Origin: an uncultured bacterium
GTDB taxonomy: Bacteria; Bacillota; Clostridia; Lachnospirales; Lachnospiraceae
NCBI GenBank assembly: GCA_905215775.1
Contig: CAJMRM010000009.1
Span: forward strand, 1-64,000
DNA length: 64,000 bases
Direction of reading: 5' to 3'
In this document: piece after piece, positions 42,441 through 50,288 of the stretch
How positions within the stretch are numbered: position 1 is the stretch's first letter
How the letters are laid out: each line of letters opens with the position of its first letter
Program-made: the position numbers and the translations under genes
Notes under the pieces: generated by a model
What the model saw: only the letters and a program-made list of their open reading frames with translations
Databases searched by the model: none
What the model was told of the DNA's origin: nothing

Positions 42441-43873
42441 ACGAGGGGATTTATCAGATCCTTCGGTTGGTTGAAGGCTTCTTTCTTCTGTATTTGCTTG
42501 GCTATGCATCGTATCTGTTCCTGTCTGTGGCTATGGGAGCATGGCGGCTTTACCGGGCGGACCGGATGCGGGCGATTAAAAATGAACTGAAGCATGAATT
42601 TTATTTTCCCGTATCTATATTAGTACCGGCTCATAATGAGGAGGTTACCATTCTGGACAATGTGGAATCACTGATGGATCTCGATTACCGGTTGTATGAG
42701 ATTATCGTGATCGACGACGGTTCCAGCGATCAGACCAGCCCTGCGCTCATCAGGCATTTTAATATGAAGAAGGTGAACCGGCCCATACGAAAAAGCCTTC
42801 CTTGTCAGAACATTGAAGAGGTCTATGAGGCGCCGGATAGCCGTGTGCGTCTGACTCTGCTGAAAAAGCAGAACGGAGGGAAGGGGGATGCCCTGAATGC
42901 AGGAATTAATGCATCCCAGTATCCATATTTCCTCTGCATTGACGCCGATTCCATGCTCCAGTGGGATTCTCTGGAGCGTATTGTCCAGCCGGTCATGGAG
43001 GATGACGATGTGGTGGCTGTGGGAGGCCTGATCCGGGTGGCCCAGTGTATTTCCTTCCAGAAGAGGGAGGGAGGCCGGATGAAGCGGGAGCTCAGCTATC
43101 ATCTGCCCTGGAATTTCCTTGCCAGTATGCAGGTTATGGAATATGACCGTTCCTTTTTGGCATCAAGGATCCTTTTGGACAGCTTTAATGGAAATCTGAT
43201 CATTTCCGGAGCCTTTGGACTTTTTAAAAAGAGTGTGGTCATTGCTGCCGGAGGCTATGCCACAGATGTATTGGGAGAGGATATAGAGCTGGTGGCGAAG
43301 CTTCACTCATATTGCAGGAATAATATGCAGCGGTATTCCATCCGGTATGAACCCAACGCAGTTTGCTGGAGCCAGGCCCCTACCACATTGAGGGATCTTT
43401 TTAAACAGCGCCGCCGCTGGCATATTGGCCTTTTCCAGTGCATAAACCGATACCATTTTATGTTTATGCGGCCGCGGTTTGGAATGGTAGGTACGGTCTC
43501 TTATCTTTATTATATGTTATATGAGCTGTATTCTCCGGTGATAGAGGCAGCCGGACTGGCTGCAACGATAGCGGCAACACTGACTGGATTGCTGAACGCT
43601 AAATTTATGATCCAGTTCTATCTGCTGTTTGCCATTTACAGCACGATCCTGACGATTACGGCATTTTTCCAGCGGATTTATACACAGAATATCCGGATCA
43701 GCCGCCAGGATGTATTTCGTGCCTGTATTATGTGCCTGATCGAAAACGTATTTTTCCGGTTTGTATTTGATTTTATCCGTCTGAATGCGCTGCTCAGTTA
43801 TAGAAAGAATAAGTCAAACTGGGGGACGATAAAGCGGGTCCGGTATAAAGAGACAAAAGAAAGGCAGCAGTGA
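42437..43873 (+). CDS. Processive family 2 glycosyltransferase (BcsA/PgaC-like)
   Basis: A 478-residue membrane glycosyltransferase. One N-terminal segment (about residues 8-33), a catalytic domain, then about four segments from residue 340 to 460. The processive-synthase residues are all visible: DDG (93-95), DAD (169-171), GED (280-282) and QRRRW (324-328). No PilZ c-di-GMP domain follows, so control must come from elsewhere, possibly the HEAT or DUF4956 protein. It is closer to N-acetylglucosaminyl or hyaluronan-type synthases than to cellulose synthase in size, but the sugar cannot be told. It is the last gene of the operon and ends in a shared hairpin with brnQ. Confidence 0.9.
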   Translation: MNEGIYQILRLVEGFFLLYLLGYASYLFLSVAMGAWRLYRADRMRAIKNELKHEFYFPVSILVPAHNEEVTILDNVESLMDLDYRLYEIIVIDDGSSDQTSPALIRHFNMKKVNRPIRKSLPCQNIEEVYEAPDSRVRLTLLKKQNGGKGDALNAGINASQYPYFLCIDADSMLQWDSLERIVQPVMEDDDVVAVGGLIRVAQCISFQKREGGRMKRELSYHLPWNFLASMQVMEYDRSFLASRILLDSFNGNLIISGAFGLFKKSVVIAAGGYATDVLGEDIELVAKLHSYCRNNMQRYSIRYEPNAVCWSQAPTTLRDLFKQRRRWHIGLFQCINRYHFMFMRPRFGMVGTVSYLYYMLYELYSPVIEAAGLAATIAATLTGLLNAKFMIQFYLLFAIYSTILTITAFFQRIYTQNIRISRQDVFRACIMCLIENVFFRFVFDFIRLNALLSYRKNKSNWGTIKRVRYKETKERQQ

Positions 43874-43890
43874 TCCCTACACTGCTGCCT
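43862..43890. terminator. Bidirectional terminator containing both convergent stop codons
   Basis: Perfect 11-bp stem (43862-43872 with 43880-43890) and a 7-base loop ATCCCTA. The stop codons of the GT2 gene (43871-43873) and brnQ (43877-43879 on the minus strand) lie in the stem edge and loop. The minus strand has the better T-tract (TTTCTTTTG); the plus strand has only CCGTTTCG. Confidence 0.75.
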
Positions 43891-45217
43891 CCGTTTCGTT
43901 CTGGGAGATGTGGCGGCTGCGGAGACGGTATGCCAGATGGCTCACCAGCGCCGCGGCGGCTGCTGCGCCGGCCCAGCCCAGTCCCAGGGAATAGAGCGGG
44001 AAGGTATGGCAGAGGCTGGAGAGGAAGCCCAGGGGCATGTGCATATTATAATCCATGCAGTAAACACAGCTTACGATAGCGGTCACGGTAATGGTGGCCG
44101 GGTACATATACGGATTCTTTCCCAGCTTATCATCCAGGAGTCCCAGGATGATGAGGACGATGGATACGGGATAGATGGCGTTTAATACCGGCACAGAGAT
44201 CCCCAGGATCGTGTTTAAGCCCTGGTTGCAGACCACAAAGGAGAAACCGGCGATCAGATACACCCACTGTCTGTATTTCAGCCGGTCTGTGAGACCGGAG
44301 AAAAACTGGGAGATGGAGGTGATAAGACCTACGCAGGTGGTCAGGCAGGCCAGAGTGAAGATGGCTGCCAGAAGCACGGCGCCCACATTTCCAAACAGCT
44401 GCTTTACGATGAGGCGGAGCACCACAGCCCCGTTTTCCGGGATGGCGTAGACAGCGGAGCTCTTCATTCCCATGTAGGATAACATCAGGTAGACGGCGGA
44501 AAGGATGGCTCCGGCCGCCAGACCGGCGCGGGTGGTATAGTGGATCAGATCCTTCTTTCTCTCAACGCCCAGAGAGCGCAGGGTAGTGGCGATCACGAGG
44601 CCGAAGTTCAGGGCCGCGATGGTATCCATGGTCTGATAGCCCTCCAGAAAGCCCTTGACCATGGGATTGGCCTGGTAATCTGCCTGGGCGGCGGCCACTC
44701 CGGCATCTCCGCGGAGCACAAACTGGATGAACAGGAAGAGCAGCAGGAGCAGCAGGCTGGGGGTCAGGAATTTTCCGATCCGTTCCATCAGCTTGCTGGG
44801 GGTCAGAGCCAGCCATCCGGCGGTCAGGAAAAAGACCAGGGAGTACAGCAGCATAAATACAGGGAGAGGCGCTCCCTCCGGAAGATACGGAGCAACGGCC
44901 ATCTCGAAGGGCACCGAAGCGGCGCGGGGGATTCCAAGTCCAGGCCCGATGGAAAGGTAGATCAGGATCGTGAATACTACGGCAAAGCGGGCGTCCACCT
45001 TCCGGGCCAGCTTGTCCAGACCGTCAAATTTGGCCACAACGATGACTCCGAGGACCGGAAGGACCACCGCCGTGATCAGGAAGGCCGCGATGGCAAAGGG
45101 CATTTTTTCTCCGGCGCTCTGTCCAAGGAACGGCGGAAAGATCAGGTTTCCGGCTCCGAAAAACAGTGAAAACAGCATAAAGCTCATCAGGACCATTTGT
45201 TTCTTACCTAGTTTCAT
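43877..45217 (-). CDS. brnQ: Branched-chain amino acid transporter BrnQ
   Basis: A 446-residue sodium- or proton-coupled importer of leucine, isoleucine and valine, with about 12 segments. FSLFFGAGNLIFPPFLG near the N-terminus and GPGLGIPRAASVPFEMAV are the LIVCS family signatures; LTTCVGLITSISQFF lies in the middle. It is read leftward behind a T-box leader, so its synthesis should rise when a branched-chain tRNA is uncharged. SD GGAGGGA precedes the ATG. Confidence 0.95.
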   Translation of the reverse strand: MKLGKKQMVLMSFMLFSLFFGAGNLIFPPFLGQSAGEKMPFAIAAFLITAVVLPVLGVIVVAKFDGLDKLARKVDARFAVVFTILIYLSIGPGLGIPRAASVPFEMAVAPYLPEGAPLPVFMLLYSLVFFLTAGWLALTPSKLMERIGKFLTPSLLLLLLFLFIQFVLRGDAGVAAAQADYQANPMVKGFLEGYQTMDTIAALNFGLVIATTLRSLGVERKKDLIHYTTRAGLAAGAILSAVYLMLSYMGMKSSAVYAIPENGAVVLRLIVKQLFGNVGAVLLAAIFTLACLTTCVGLITSISQFFSGLTDRLKYRQWVYLIAGFSFVVCNQGLNTILGISVPVLNAIYPVSIVLIILGLLDDKLGKNPYMYPATITVTAIVSCVYCMDYNMHMPLGFLSSLCHTFPLYSLGLGWAGAAAAAALVSHLAYRLRSRHISQNETEAAV

Positions 45218-45272
45218 TTTACATTCCCTCCTGGATACTCATTTCTGCCCATGGCGCGCGCTTCCATGAAAC

Positions 45273-45530
45273 AAAAAAAGCCGTCCTCATAAAGGACGAC
45301 TTTAAAATCGTGGTACCACCTTAATTCTCAAGCACAGCTTGACTCTTATACCGCATCAGACAATGCGTATCACCTATAACGTGGCTTAACCCCGGCGCAC
45401 CTACTTGGTTCAGATTGCTTCTCAGAGATGATTTCACCGTTCCGCTTCAATGACAGTTCCCACCAGCCACTGTCTCTCTGAAAGATCCACGGACGACTAC
45501 TTGTTCTCGTCAGATGAATTTATCATGTTG
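45273..45530 (-). ncRNA. T-box leader of brnQ
   Basis: On the minus strand the T-box AATTAAGGTGGTACCACG (45309-45326) is followed by a terminator: CGTCCT pairs with AGGACG around 45281-45299, then a T-run (45273-45279). Pairing with uncharged tRNA favours the antiterminator. The specifier is not certain. GAAATCATC near 45427-45434 would put AUC (isoleucine) in the specifier loop, which fits BrnQ. Leader ends are approximate. Confidence 0.92.
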
Positions 45531-45536
45531 ACACCG

Positions 45537-45565
45537 AGTATAGCACAGCCAGATGGCTTTTTCAA
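45537..45565 (-). promoter_or_regulatory. Promoter of the T-box leader and brnQ
   Basis: On the minus strand: TTGAAA (45560-45565), 17-bp spacer, TATACT (45537-45542), just upstream of the leader. Confidence 0.85.
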
Positions 45566-45612
45566 GAGCTTTTCCAAAAACATTTCCGTTATTATGCACA
45601 AAAATATCTGGA

Positions 45613-46932
45613 CTACAAAGCAGTTTTTACAAAAACGTCGTAAATGGCCCGGATGGCGTTTTCAAAATCCTCGTCCCGGATCCCGATGATCACGTTCATT
45701 TCCCGGGAGCCCTGGTCGATCATCTTCACGTTGATGCGGGCGTGGGAGAGGGCGGCGAAGATCCTGGCGGCCACACCCAGATTGGCACGCATGCCCCGTC
45801 CTACCACGGCGATCAGTGCCAGATCCGATTCCAGGTCGATGGAGTCCGGATGGACGGCCCGGTGGATGCCGGAGATAATGGCCTGCTCCCGTTCCTGGAA
45901 TTCGCTCTGATGGACGTATACGGTCATGGTATCGATGCCAGAGGGCAGGTGCTCAAAGGAGATATTGTTCTTTTCAAGAACCTCCAAAACCTTTCTCCCG
46001 AATCCGATCTCTGCGTTCATCATAGCCTTATCGATGACGATGGAGCAGAAGCCCTTCTTTCCGGCCACGCCGGTGATGGTGTAGGAGGGCTTTTTGCTGG
46101 TGCTCTCTACGATCATGGTCCCTGGATCCGAGGGGCGGTTGGTGTTTTTAATATTAATGGGGATCCCCTCCTTGCGGACAGGGAAGATCGCGTCCTCATG
46201 GAGCACGTTGGCGCCCATGTAGGACAGCTCCCGGAGCTCCCGGTAGGTGATGGTCTCAATGGGGGCGGGATCCTCCACGATCCTGGGATCGGCCACCAGG
46301 AAGCCGGAAACGTCGGTCCAGTTTTCATAAAGGTCGGCGTGGAGGGCGCGGGCCACCAGGGAGCCGGTCACATCGGAGCCGCCTCTGGAAAAGGTGGCAA
46401 TGGAGCCGTCGGGCTTTGAACCGTAAAAGCCCGGGATCACGGCCTGCTTCATGACAGCCAGACGGACCTCCAGCTCATCGTTGGTCTTTTCCGGCAGGAA
46501 CACGCCGTTTTCATCAAAAAAGACCACGTCTGCGGCGTCCACAAAGGGAAAGCCCAGATAATGGGACATGATGATGCCGTTTAAATATTCTCCCCGGGAT
46601 GCGGCGTAGGCCATTCCTGCTTTGTTTTTAAAATTTTCTTCGATGGTGTTAAATTCAAAGTCCAGATTGAGCTCCAGATCCAGGCCGTTGATGATGTCGT
46701 CGAACCGTTTTTTGATCTGGTCCAGGATCCGCTTATAGCTTTGTCCCGCGGCACAGGCCTCATAGCACTGGTAGAGAAGGTCTGTGACCTTGGTGTCCTT
46801 TCCGTCCCGCTTTCCCGGGGCGGAGGGGACCACGTAGCTTCTGGTCTTGTCTGCATCGATGATCGCTTTTACTTTTTTAAACTGTCTGGCGCTGGCTAAC
46901 GAGCTGCCGCCGAATTTTACTACTTTTTTCAT
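45613..46932 (-). CDS. lysC: Aspartate kinase
   Basis: A 439-residue aspartokinase catalysing the first step of lysine, threonine and methionine synthesis. VVKFGGSSLA starts the catalytic domain, and FSRGGSDVTGSLVARAL and VSGFLVADPRIV follow. Two ACT-type regulatory modules fill the C-terminal 150 residues (IDKAMMNAEIGFGRKVLEVLEK; LALIAVVGRGM), so feedback inhibition by an amino acid is expected. Monofunctional: no homoserine dehydrogenase domain. It lies 29 bases behind lepB on the same strand, probably in one transcript, and ends before the brnQ promoter. Confidence 0.95.
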   Translation of the reverse strand: MKKVVKFGGSSLASARQFKKVKAIIDADKTRSYVVPSAPGKRDGKDTKVTDLLYQCYEACAAGQSYKRILDQIKKRFDDIINGLDLELNLDFEFNTIEENFKNKAGMAYAASRGEYLNGIIMSHYLGFPFVDAADVVFFDENGVFLPEKTNDELEVRLAVMKQAVIPGFYGSKPDGSIATFSRGGSDVTGSLVARALHADLYENWTDVSGFLVADPRIVEDPAPIETITYRELRELSYMGANVLHEDAIFPVRKEGIPINIKNTNRPSDPGTMIVESTSKKPSYTITGVAGKKGFCSIVIDKAMMNAEIGFGRKVLEVLEKNNISFEHLPSGIDTMTVYVHQSEFQEREQAIISGIHRAVHPDSIDLESDLALIAVVGRGMRANLGVAARIFAALSHARINVKMIDQGSREMNVIIGIRDEDFENAIRAIYDVFVKTAL

Positions 46933-46961
46933 AATCGCTTCTGTCTCCTGTATATGTCGGC

Positions 46962-47624
46962 TTAATGTATGATCTTTGGGGTGGGGAAGTATTCAAATAA
47001 AACCTTGGCCACCAGCTTGTCTTTGGAAATATAGGGGTTTTTCCAGTATCTGGCGTCGGCGGAAAAATTCCGGTTGTCTCCCATCATGAAATAGCAGTCC
47101 TCGGGAACCTCAAAATGCATAGTCTCTCCCTGGTTCATTTCCTCCGCCAGATAGGGCTCCTCCAGGGGCGTTTCGGAGCCGTTTAAGTATACCTTATCGT
47201 CGATGATGTCGATGATGTCTCCCGGAAGGCCGATGACGCGCTTCACATAATAAACGGTTTTCGCACGTTTTCCCAGCTCATAGCCGCAGGCCGGGCAGAC
47301 TGCCGGGTCCTCGCCCTCGCCGATGGCCGTGCATCTGGGGCACTGCCAGCCGAATACGAAAATAGCCACGTCCCCCCGTTCCGGGTCGGCGAATTTATAG
47401 TGGAGCCTGGAGCCGATGACGCGGCTGTGGGCCATAATGGTGTTTTCCATGGAGCCGGTGGGGACCTCGCTGTTGGCGATGACGAAGGTGGTCAGCACAA
47501 AGGCGATGACGGCGGCGGATACCAGCACCTGGATCCAGCTTATGAGCTCCGCCTTCCAGCCGGTCTTTGGCTCCTTCTTTTTCCGGCTTTTGTTCTGGTC
47601 TAATTCTTTGTTTTCATTTTCCAT
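46962..47624 (-). CDS. lepB: Signal peptidase I with a CxxC-CxxC insertion
   Basis: A 220-residue membrane serine-lysine protease that removes signal peptides. A basic cytoplasmic tail and one membrane segment (about 31-50) precede the catalytic Ser58 (TGSM) and Lys128 (YYVKR), followed by the late GDNRNFSADARYW segment. Between Ser and Lys lies an unusual insert with Cys95, Cys98, Cys110 and Cys113 in two CPxC pairs, resembling a zinc ribbon. The ATG at 47624 was chosen because it follows the promoter (47672-47700) by about 40 bases with GAGG upstream; a longer frame from 47708 would begin before the promoter. Confidence 0.92.
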   Translation of the reverse strand: MENENKELDQNKSRKKKEPKTGWKAELISWIQVLVSAAVIAFVLTTFVIANSEVPTGSMENTIMAHSRVIGSRLHYKFADPERGDVAIFVFGWQCPRCTAIGEGEDPAVCPACGYELGKRAKTVYYVKRVIGLPGDIIDIIDDKVYLNGSETPLEEPYLAEEMNQGETMHFEVPEDCYFMMGDNRNFSADARYWKNPYISKDKLVAKVLFEYFPTPKIIH

Positions 47625-47671
47625 ATTGATCAACCTCGTGAATTCCTGATAATGCAGTGCACAAAAATGCA

Positions 47672-47700
47672 ATATATTGAGTTTAGAATACTTTTTCAAG
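47672..47700 (-). promoter_or_regulatory. Promoter of lepB-lysC
   Basis: On the minus strand: TTGAAA (47695-47700), 17-bp spacer, TATATT (47672-47677). Confidence 0.8.
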
Positions 47701-47757
47701 TTTCGCAAGGACTTTTAGAAAAACATAAGAAAAAAATGTGCGGAGAAGGGTTATGGC

Positions 47758-47786
47758 TTGTATCGGGAACGGGAAAATGGTAGAAT
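47758..47786 (+). promoter_or_regulatory. Promoter of glgB
   Basis: TTGTAT (47758-47763), 17-bp spacer, TAGAAT (47781-47786). Confidence 0.65.
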
Positions 47787-47853
47787 GAGGGTATCGGATT
47801 CACAGATATCTGGAAGGGTATTTTGAAATATTCTGGAAACAGGGGGGCGTTTT

Positions 47854-50217
47854 ATGGAAAAAGTATTATATGACCAGATGGACTGGGCGGGAATCGAGGA
47901 GATCGTATATTCTGAGAGCAGCGATCCGGGAAGACTTCTGGGGGCTCATGTGGTTGAGGAGGGACTTCTGATCCAGGCGTTTCTTCCAGGGGCGGTGACT
48001 GCGGCTGTGAAGATTGGAAAAGAAAAATTTCCTATGGAAATGGCCGACGAGGCGGGCTGGTTTGCCGTGCTTCTGGAGGATAAAAGGGAGCTGGAGCCGT
48101 ACCGGCTCATAGCCGGGTATGCGGACGGAACGGCGGCCGAGACGGAGGACCCGTACAGCTTCCGCTTCCGTTCCAGGTTTAAGGACGAGGACCTTAAAAG
48201 GCTGGAGGCGGGGATCTATTATGATTCCTATGAAAAGCTGGGGGCCCACCCGGTGTCGGAAAAAGGGATCAGGGGCGTCCACTTTGCCGTCTGGGCGCCC
48301 GGAGCCATGCGGGTCAGCGTGGTGGGGGACTTTAACCTGTGGGACGGCAGGCGCCACCAGATGAACCGGCTGGGAGATTCCGGCGTCTATGAACTTTTTA
48401 TTCCCGGAGTAAAGCCGGGGGCCCTTTATAAATATGAGGTCAAGACCAGGGCCGGGGAGCCTATGCTGAAGGCCGATCCTTATGCAAATTATGCGGAGCT
48501 GCGGCCAGATACGGCATCTGTGGTCTGGGAGCTGGGCCGCTATAAGTGGAACGATAAGGAATGGATGGACCGGAGGGCAAGGACCGATACGAAGACAGCG
48601 CCCATGTCGGTCTATGAGGTACATTTGGGCTCCTGGATGCAGAAGCCGGCGGAGCTGGATGAGAATGGAAAAGAGAAGAACGGCAGCCAGTTTTATAATT
48701 ACCGGGAGATCGCGGAAAAGCTGGCTTCCTATGTGAAGGAAATGGGATACACCCATGTGGAGCTGCTGCCGGTGATGGAGCATCCCCTGGACGCTTCCTG
48801 GGGCTACCAGGTGACGGGCTATTATGCCCCCACCAGCCGCTATGGGACTCCCGACGATTTCAAGGCCTTTATGGACCATATGCATAAAGAGGGGATCGGC
48901 GTGATCCTGGACTGGGTTCCGGCCCATTTTCCCAGAGACGCCCACGGTCTGGCCGCCTTCGACGGAACCTGCCTGTACGAGCATCTGGATCCCCGCCAGG
49001 GCTCCCATCCCCACTGGGGAACGCTGATCTATAATTACGGCCGGCCCCAGGTGTCCAATTTCCTGATCTCCAACGCCCTGTTCTGGGCAAAGGAGTACCA
49101 TGCCGACGGGATCCGCATGGACGCGGTGGCCTCCATGCTGTATCTGGACTATGGAAAGAACGCCGGGGAGTGGGTGGCCAACATATACGGCGGCCATGAA
49201 AACCTGGAGGCTGTGGAGTTCTTAAAGCACCTGAATTCTGTGTTCCATAAAGAGGCAAAGGGAGCAGTGCTCATTGCCGAGGAATCCACCGCCTGGCCCA
49301 GGATCACGGGAAACGTGAAGGAAGACGGCCTGGGCTTTGATTATAAGTGGAATATGGGCTGGATGAATGACTTCCTGGGCTACATGCAGTGCGATCCCTA
49401 CTTCCGGAACCAGCACTATGGAGAACTGACCTTCAGCATGCTTTACGCGTACAGCGAGGATTTCGTCTTGGTGTTCTCCCATGACGAGGTGGTCCACGGA
49501 AAGGGCTCCATGGCAGGAAAGATGCCGGGAGACACCCAGGAAAAGAAGTTTGCAAACCTCCGGGCCGCTTACGGCTTCATGGCGGGCCATCCGGGGAAAA
49601 AGCTTCTGTTCATGGGACAGGAATTTGGCCAGATGGACGAGTGGAACGAAAACAGGAGTCTGGAGTGGGAGCTTTTGCAGTATCCGGTCCATAAGGAAAT
49701 GCAGGAATACGTAAAGGCCCTAAACCATTTATATAAAACCCAGCCGGCGCTTTACGAAATGGACTATGAGCCCGAGGGCTTTGAATGGATCAACTGTACC
49801 TACAACGATGACAACATCGTCATTTTCACCCGGAAGACGAAACGTCCGGAGGACACCCTGCTCTTTGTCTGCAACTTTGCTCCTGTGGCCCATGAGAAAT
49901 TCCGGGTGGGCGTGCCCTTTGCGGGAAAATATAAGGAGATCTTAAACAGTGATTCTGTAAAATTCGGCGGAACCGGCGCAACAAATCCGCGGGTCAAGGC
50001 GTCTAAAAAAGAGGAGTGGGATGCCAGGGAGAATTCGATCTCCCTGAACCTGCCGCCCATGGGCGTTTGTGTGTTCCAGTGTACACCGCTGGAGGAGAAG
50101 CCGAAGAGGGAGGGCGAAAAGAAGAACGGAGCCAGAACGGCTGCCGGAAAAAAGGCCGCGGCCGCTCCTGACAAGGCTTCCCCCAAAGAGGGAAAACGGA
50201 CCCAGAAGACGCCGTAG
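47854..50217 (+). CDS. glgB: 1,4-alpha-glucan branching enzyme
   Basis: A 787-residue enzyme that makes alpha-1,6 branches in glycogen. Two N-terminal beta domains (to about residue 235) precede the GH13 barrel: WAPGAMRVSVVGDFNLWDG, then ILDWVPAHFP, the nucleophile segment GIRMDAVASML, the acid segment LIAEESTAWP and SHDEVVHGKGS. The C-terminal beta domain ends near 740, followed by a Lys/Ala/Pro-rich tail of about 45 residues not usual in the family. No other glycogen gene is adjacent. SD is weak (GGGGGG) before the ATG. Confidence 0.95.
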   Translation: MEKVLYDQMDWAGIEEIVYSESSDPGRLLGAHVVEEGLLIQAFLPGAVTAAVKIGKEKFPMEMADEAGWFAVLLEDKRELEPYRLIAGYADGTAAETEDPYSFRFRSRFKDEDLKRLEAGIYYDSYEKLGAHPVSEKGIRGVHFAVWAPGAMRVSVVGDFNLWDGRRHQMNRLGDSGVYELFIPGVKPGALYKYEVKTRAGEPMLKADPYANYAELRPDTASVVWELGRYKWNDKEWMDRRARTDTKTAPMSVYEVHLGSWMQKPAELDENGKEKNGSQFYNYREIAEKLASYVKEMGYTHVELLPVMEHPLDASWGYQVTGYYAPTSRYGTPDDFKAFMDHMHKEGIGVILDWVPAHFPRDAHGLAAFDGTCLYEHLDPRQGSHPHWGTLIYNYGRPQVSNFLISNALFWAKEYHADGIRMDAVASMLYLDYGKNAGEWVANIYGGHENLEAVEFLKHLNSVFHKEAKGAVLIAEESTAWPRITGNVKEDGLGFDYKWNMGWMNDFLGYMQCDPYFRNQHYGELTFSMLYAYSEDFVLVFSHDEVVHGKGSMAGKMPGDTQEKKFANLRAAYGFMAGHPGKKLLFMGQEFGQMDEWNENRSLEWELLQYPVHKEMQEYVKALNHLYKTQPALYEMDYEPEGFEWINCTYNDDNIVIFTRKTKRPEDTLLFVCNFAPVAHEKFRVGVPFAGKYKEILNSDSVKFGGTGATNPRVKASKKEEWDARENSISLNLPPMGVCVFQCTPLEEKPKREGEKKNGARTAAGKKAAAAPDKASPKEGKRTQKTP

Positions 50218-50271
50218 TCCGGAATGCGGACAAAAATAGAAGGATCCGTACAGAATACACGTGATACACAT

Positions 50272-50278
50272 AAGGAGG
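50272..50278 (+). promoter_or_regulatory. Ribosome site deciding the TTG start of the MscS gene
   Basis: AAGGAGG lies 10 bases before TTG at 50289. The next in-frame ATG (codon 8) has no comparable site. Confidence 0.7.
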
Positions 50279-50288
50279 AAAATAGCCG

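Noticed and set aside
45508..45516. CATCTGACG on the minus strand in the brnQ leader, similar to the FCD motif
   Set aside because: Only nine bases match, which is expected about once per window by chance, and it lies in T-box Stem I.
45553..46419. 288-codon plus-strand frame opposite aspartate kinase
   Set aside because: Antisense shadow, Asp/Gly/His-rich translation, and lysC itself is beyond doubt.
47866..49197. 443-codon minus-strand frame opposite glgB
   Set aside because: It lies wholly inside a well-supported branching-enzyme gene. Long antisense frames are common in GC-rich genes, and the translation has a His/Pro/Gly-rich composition without motifs.
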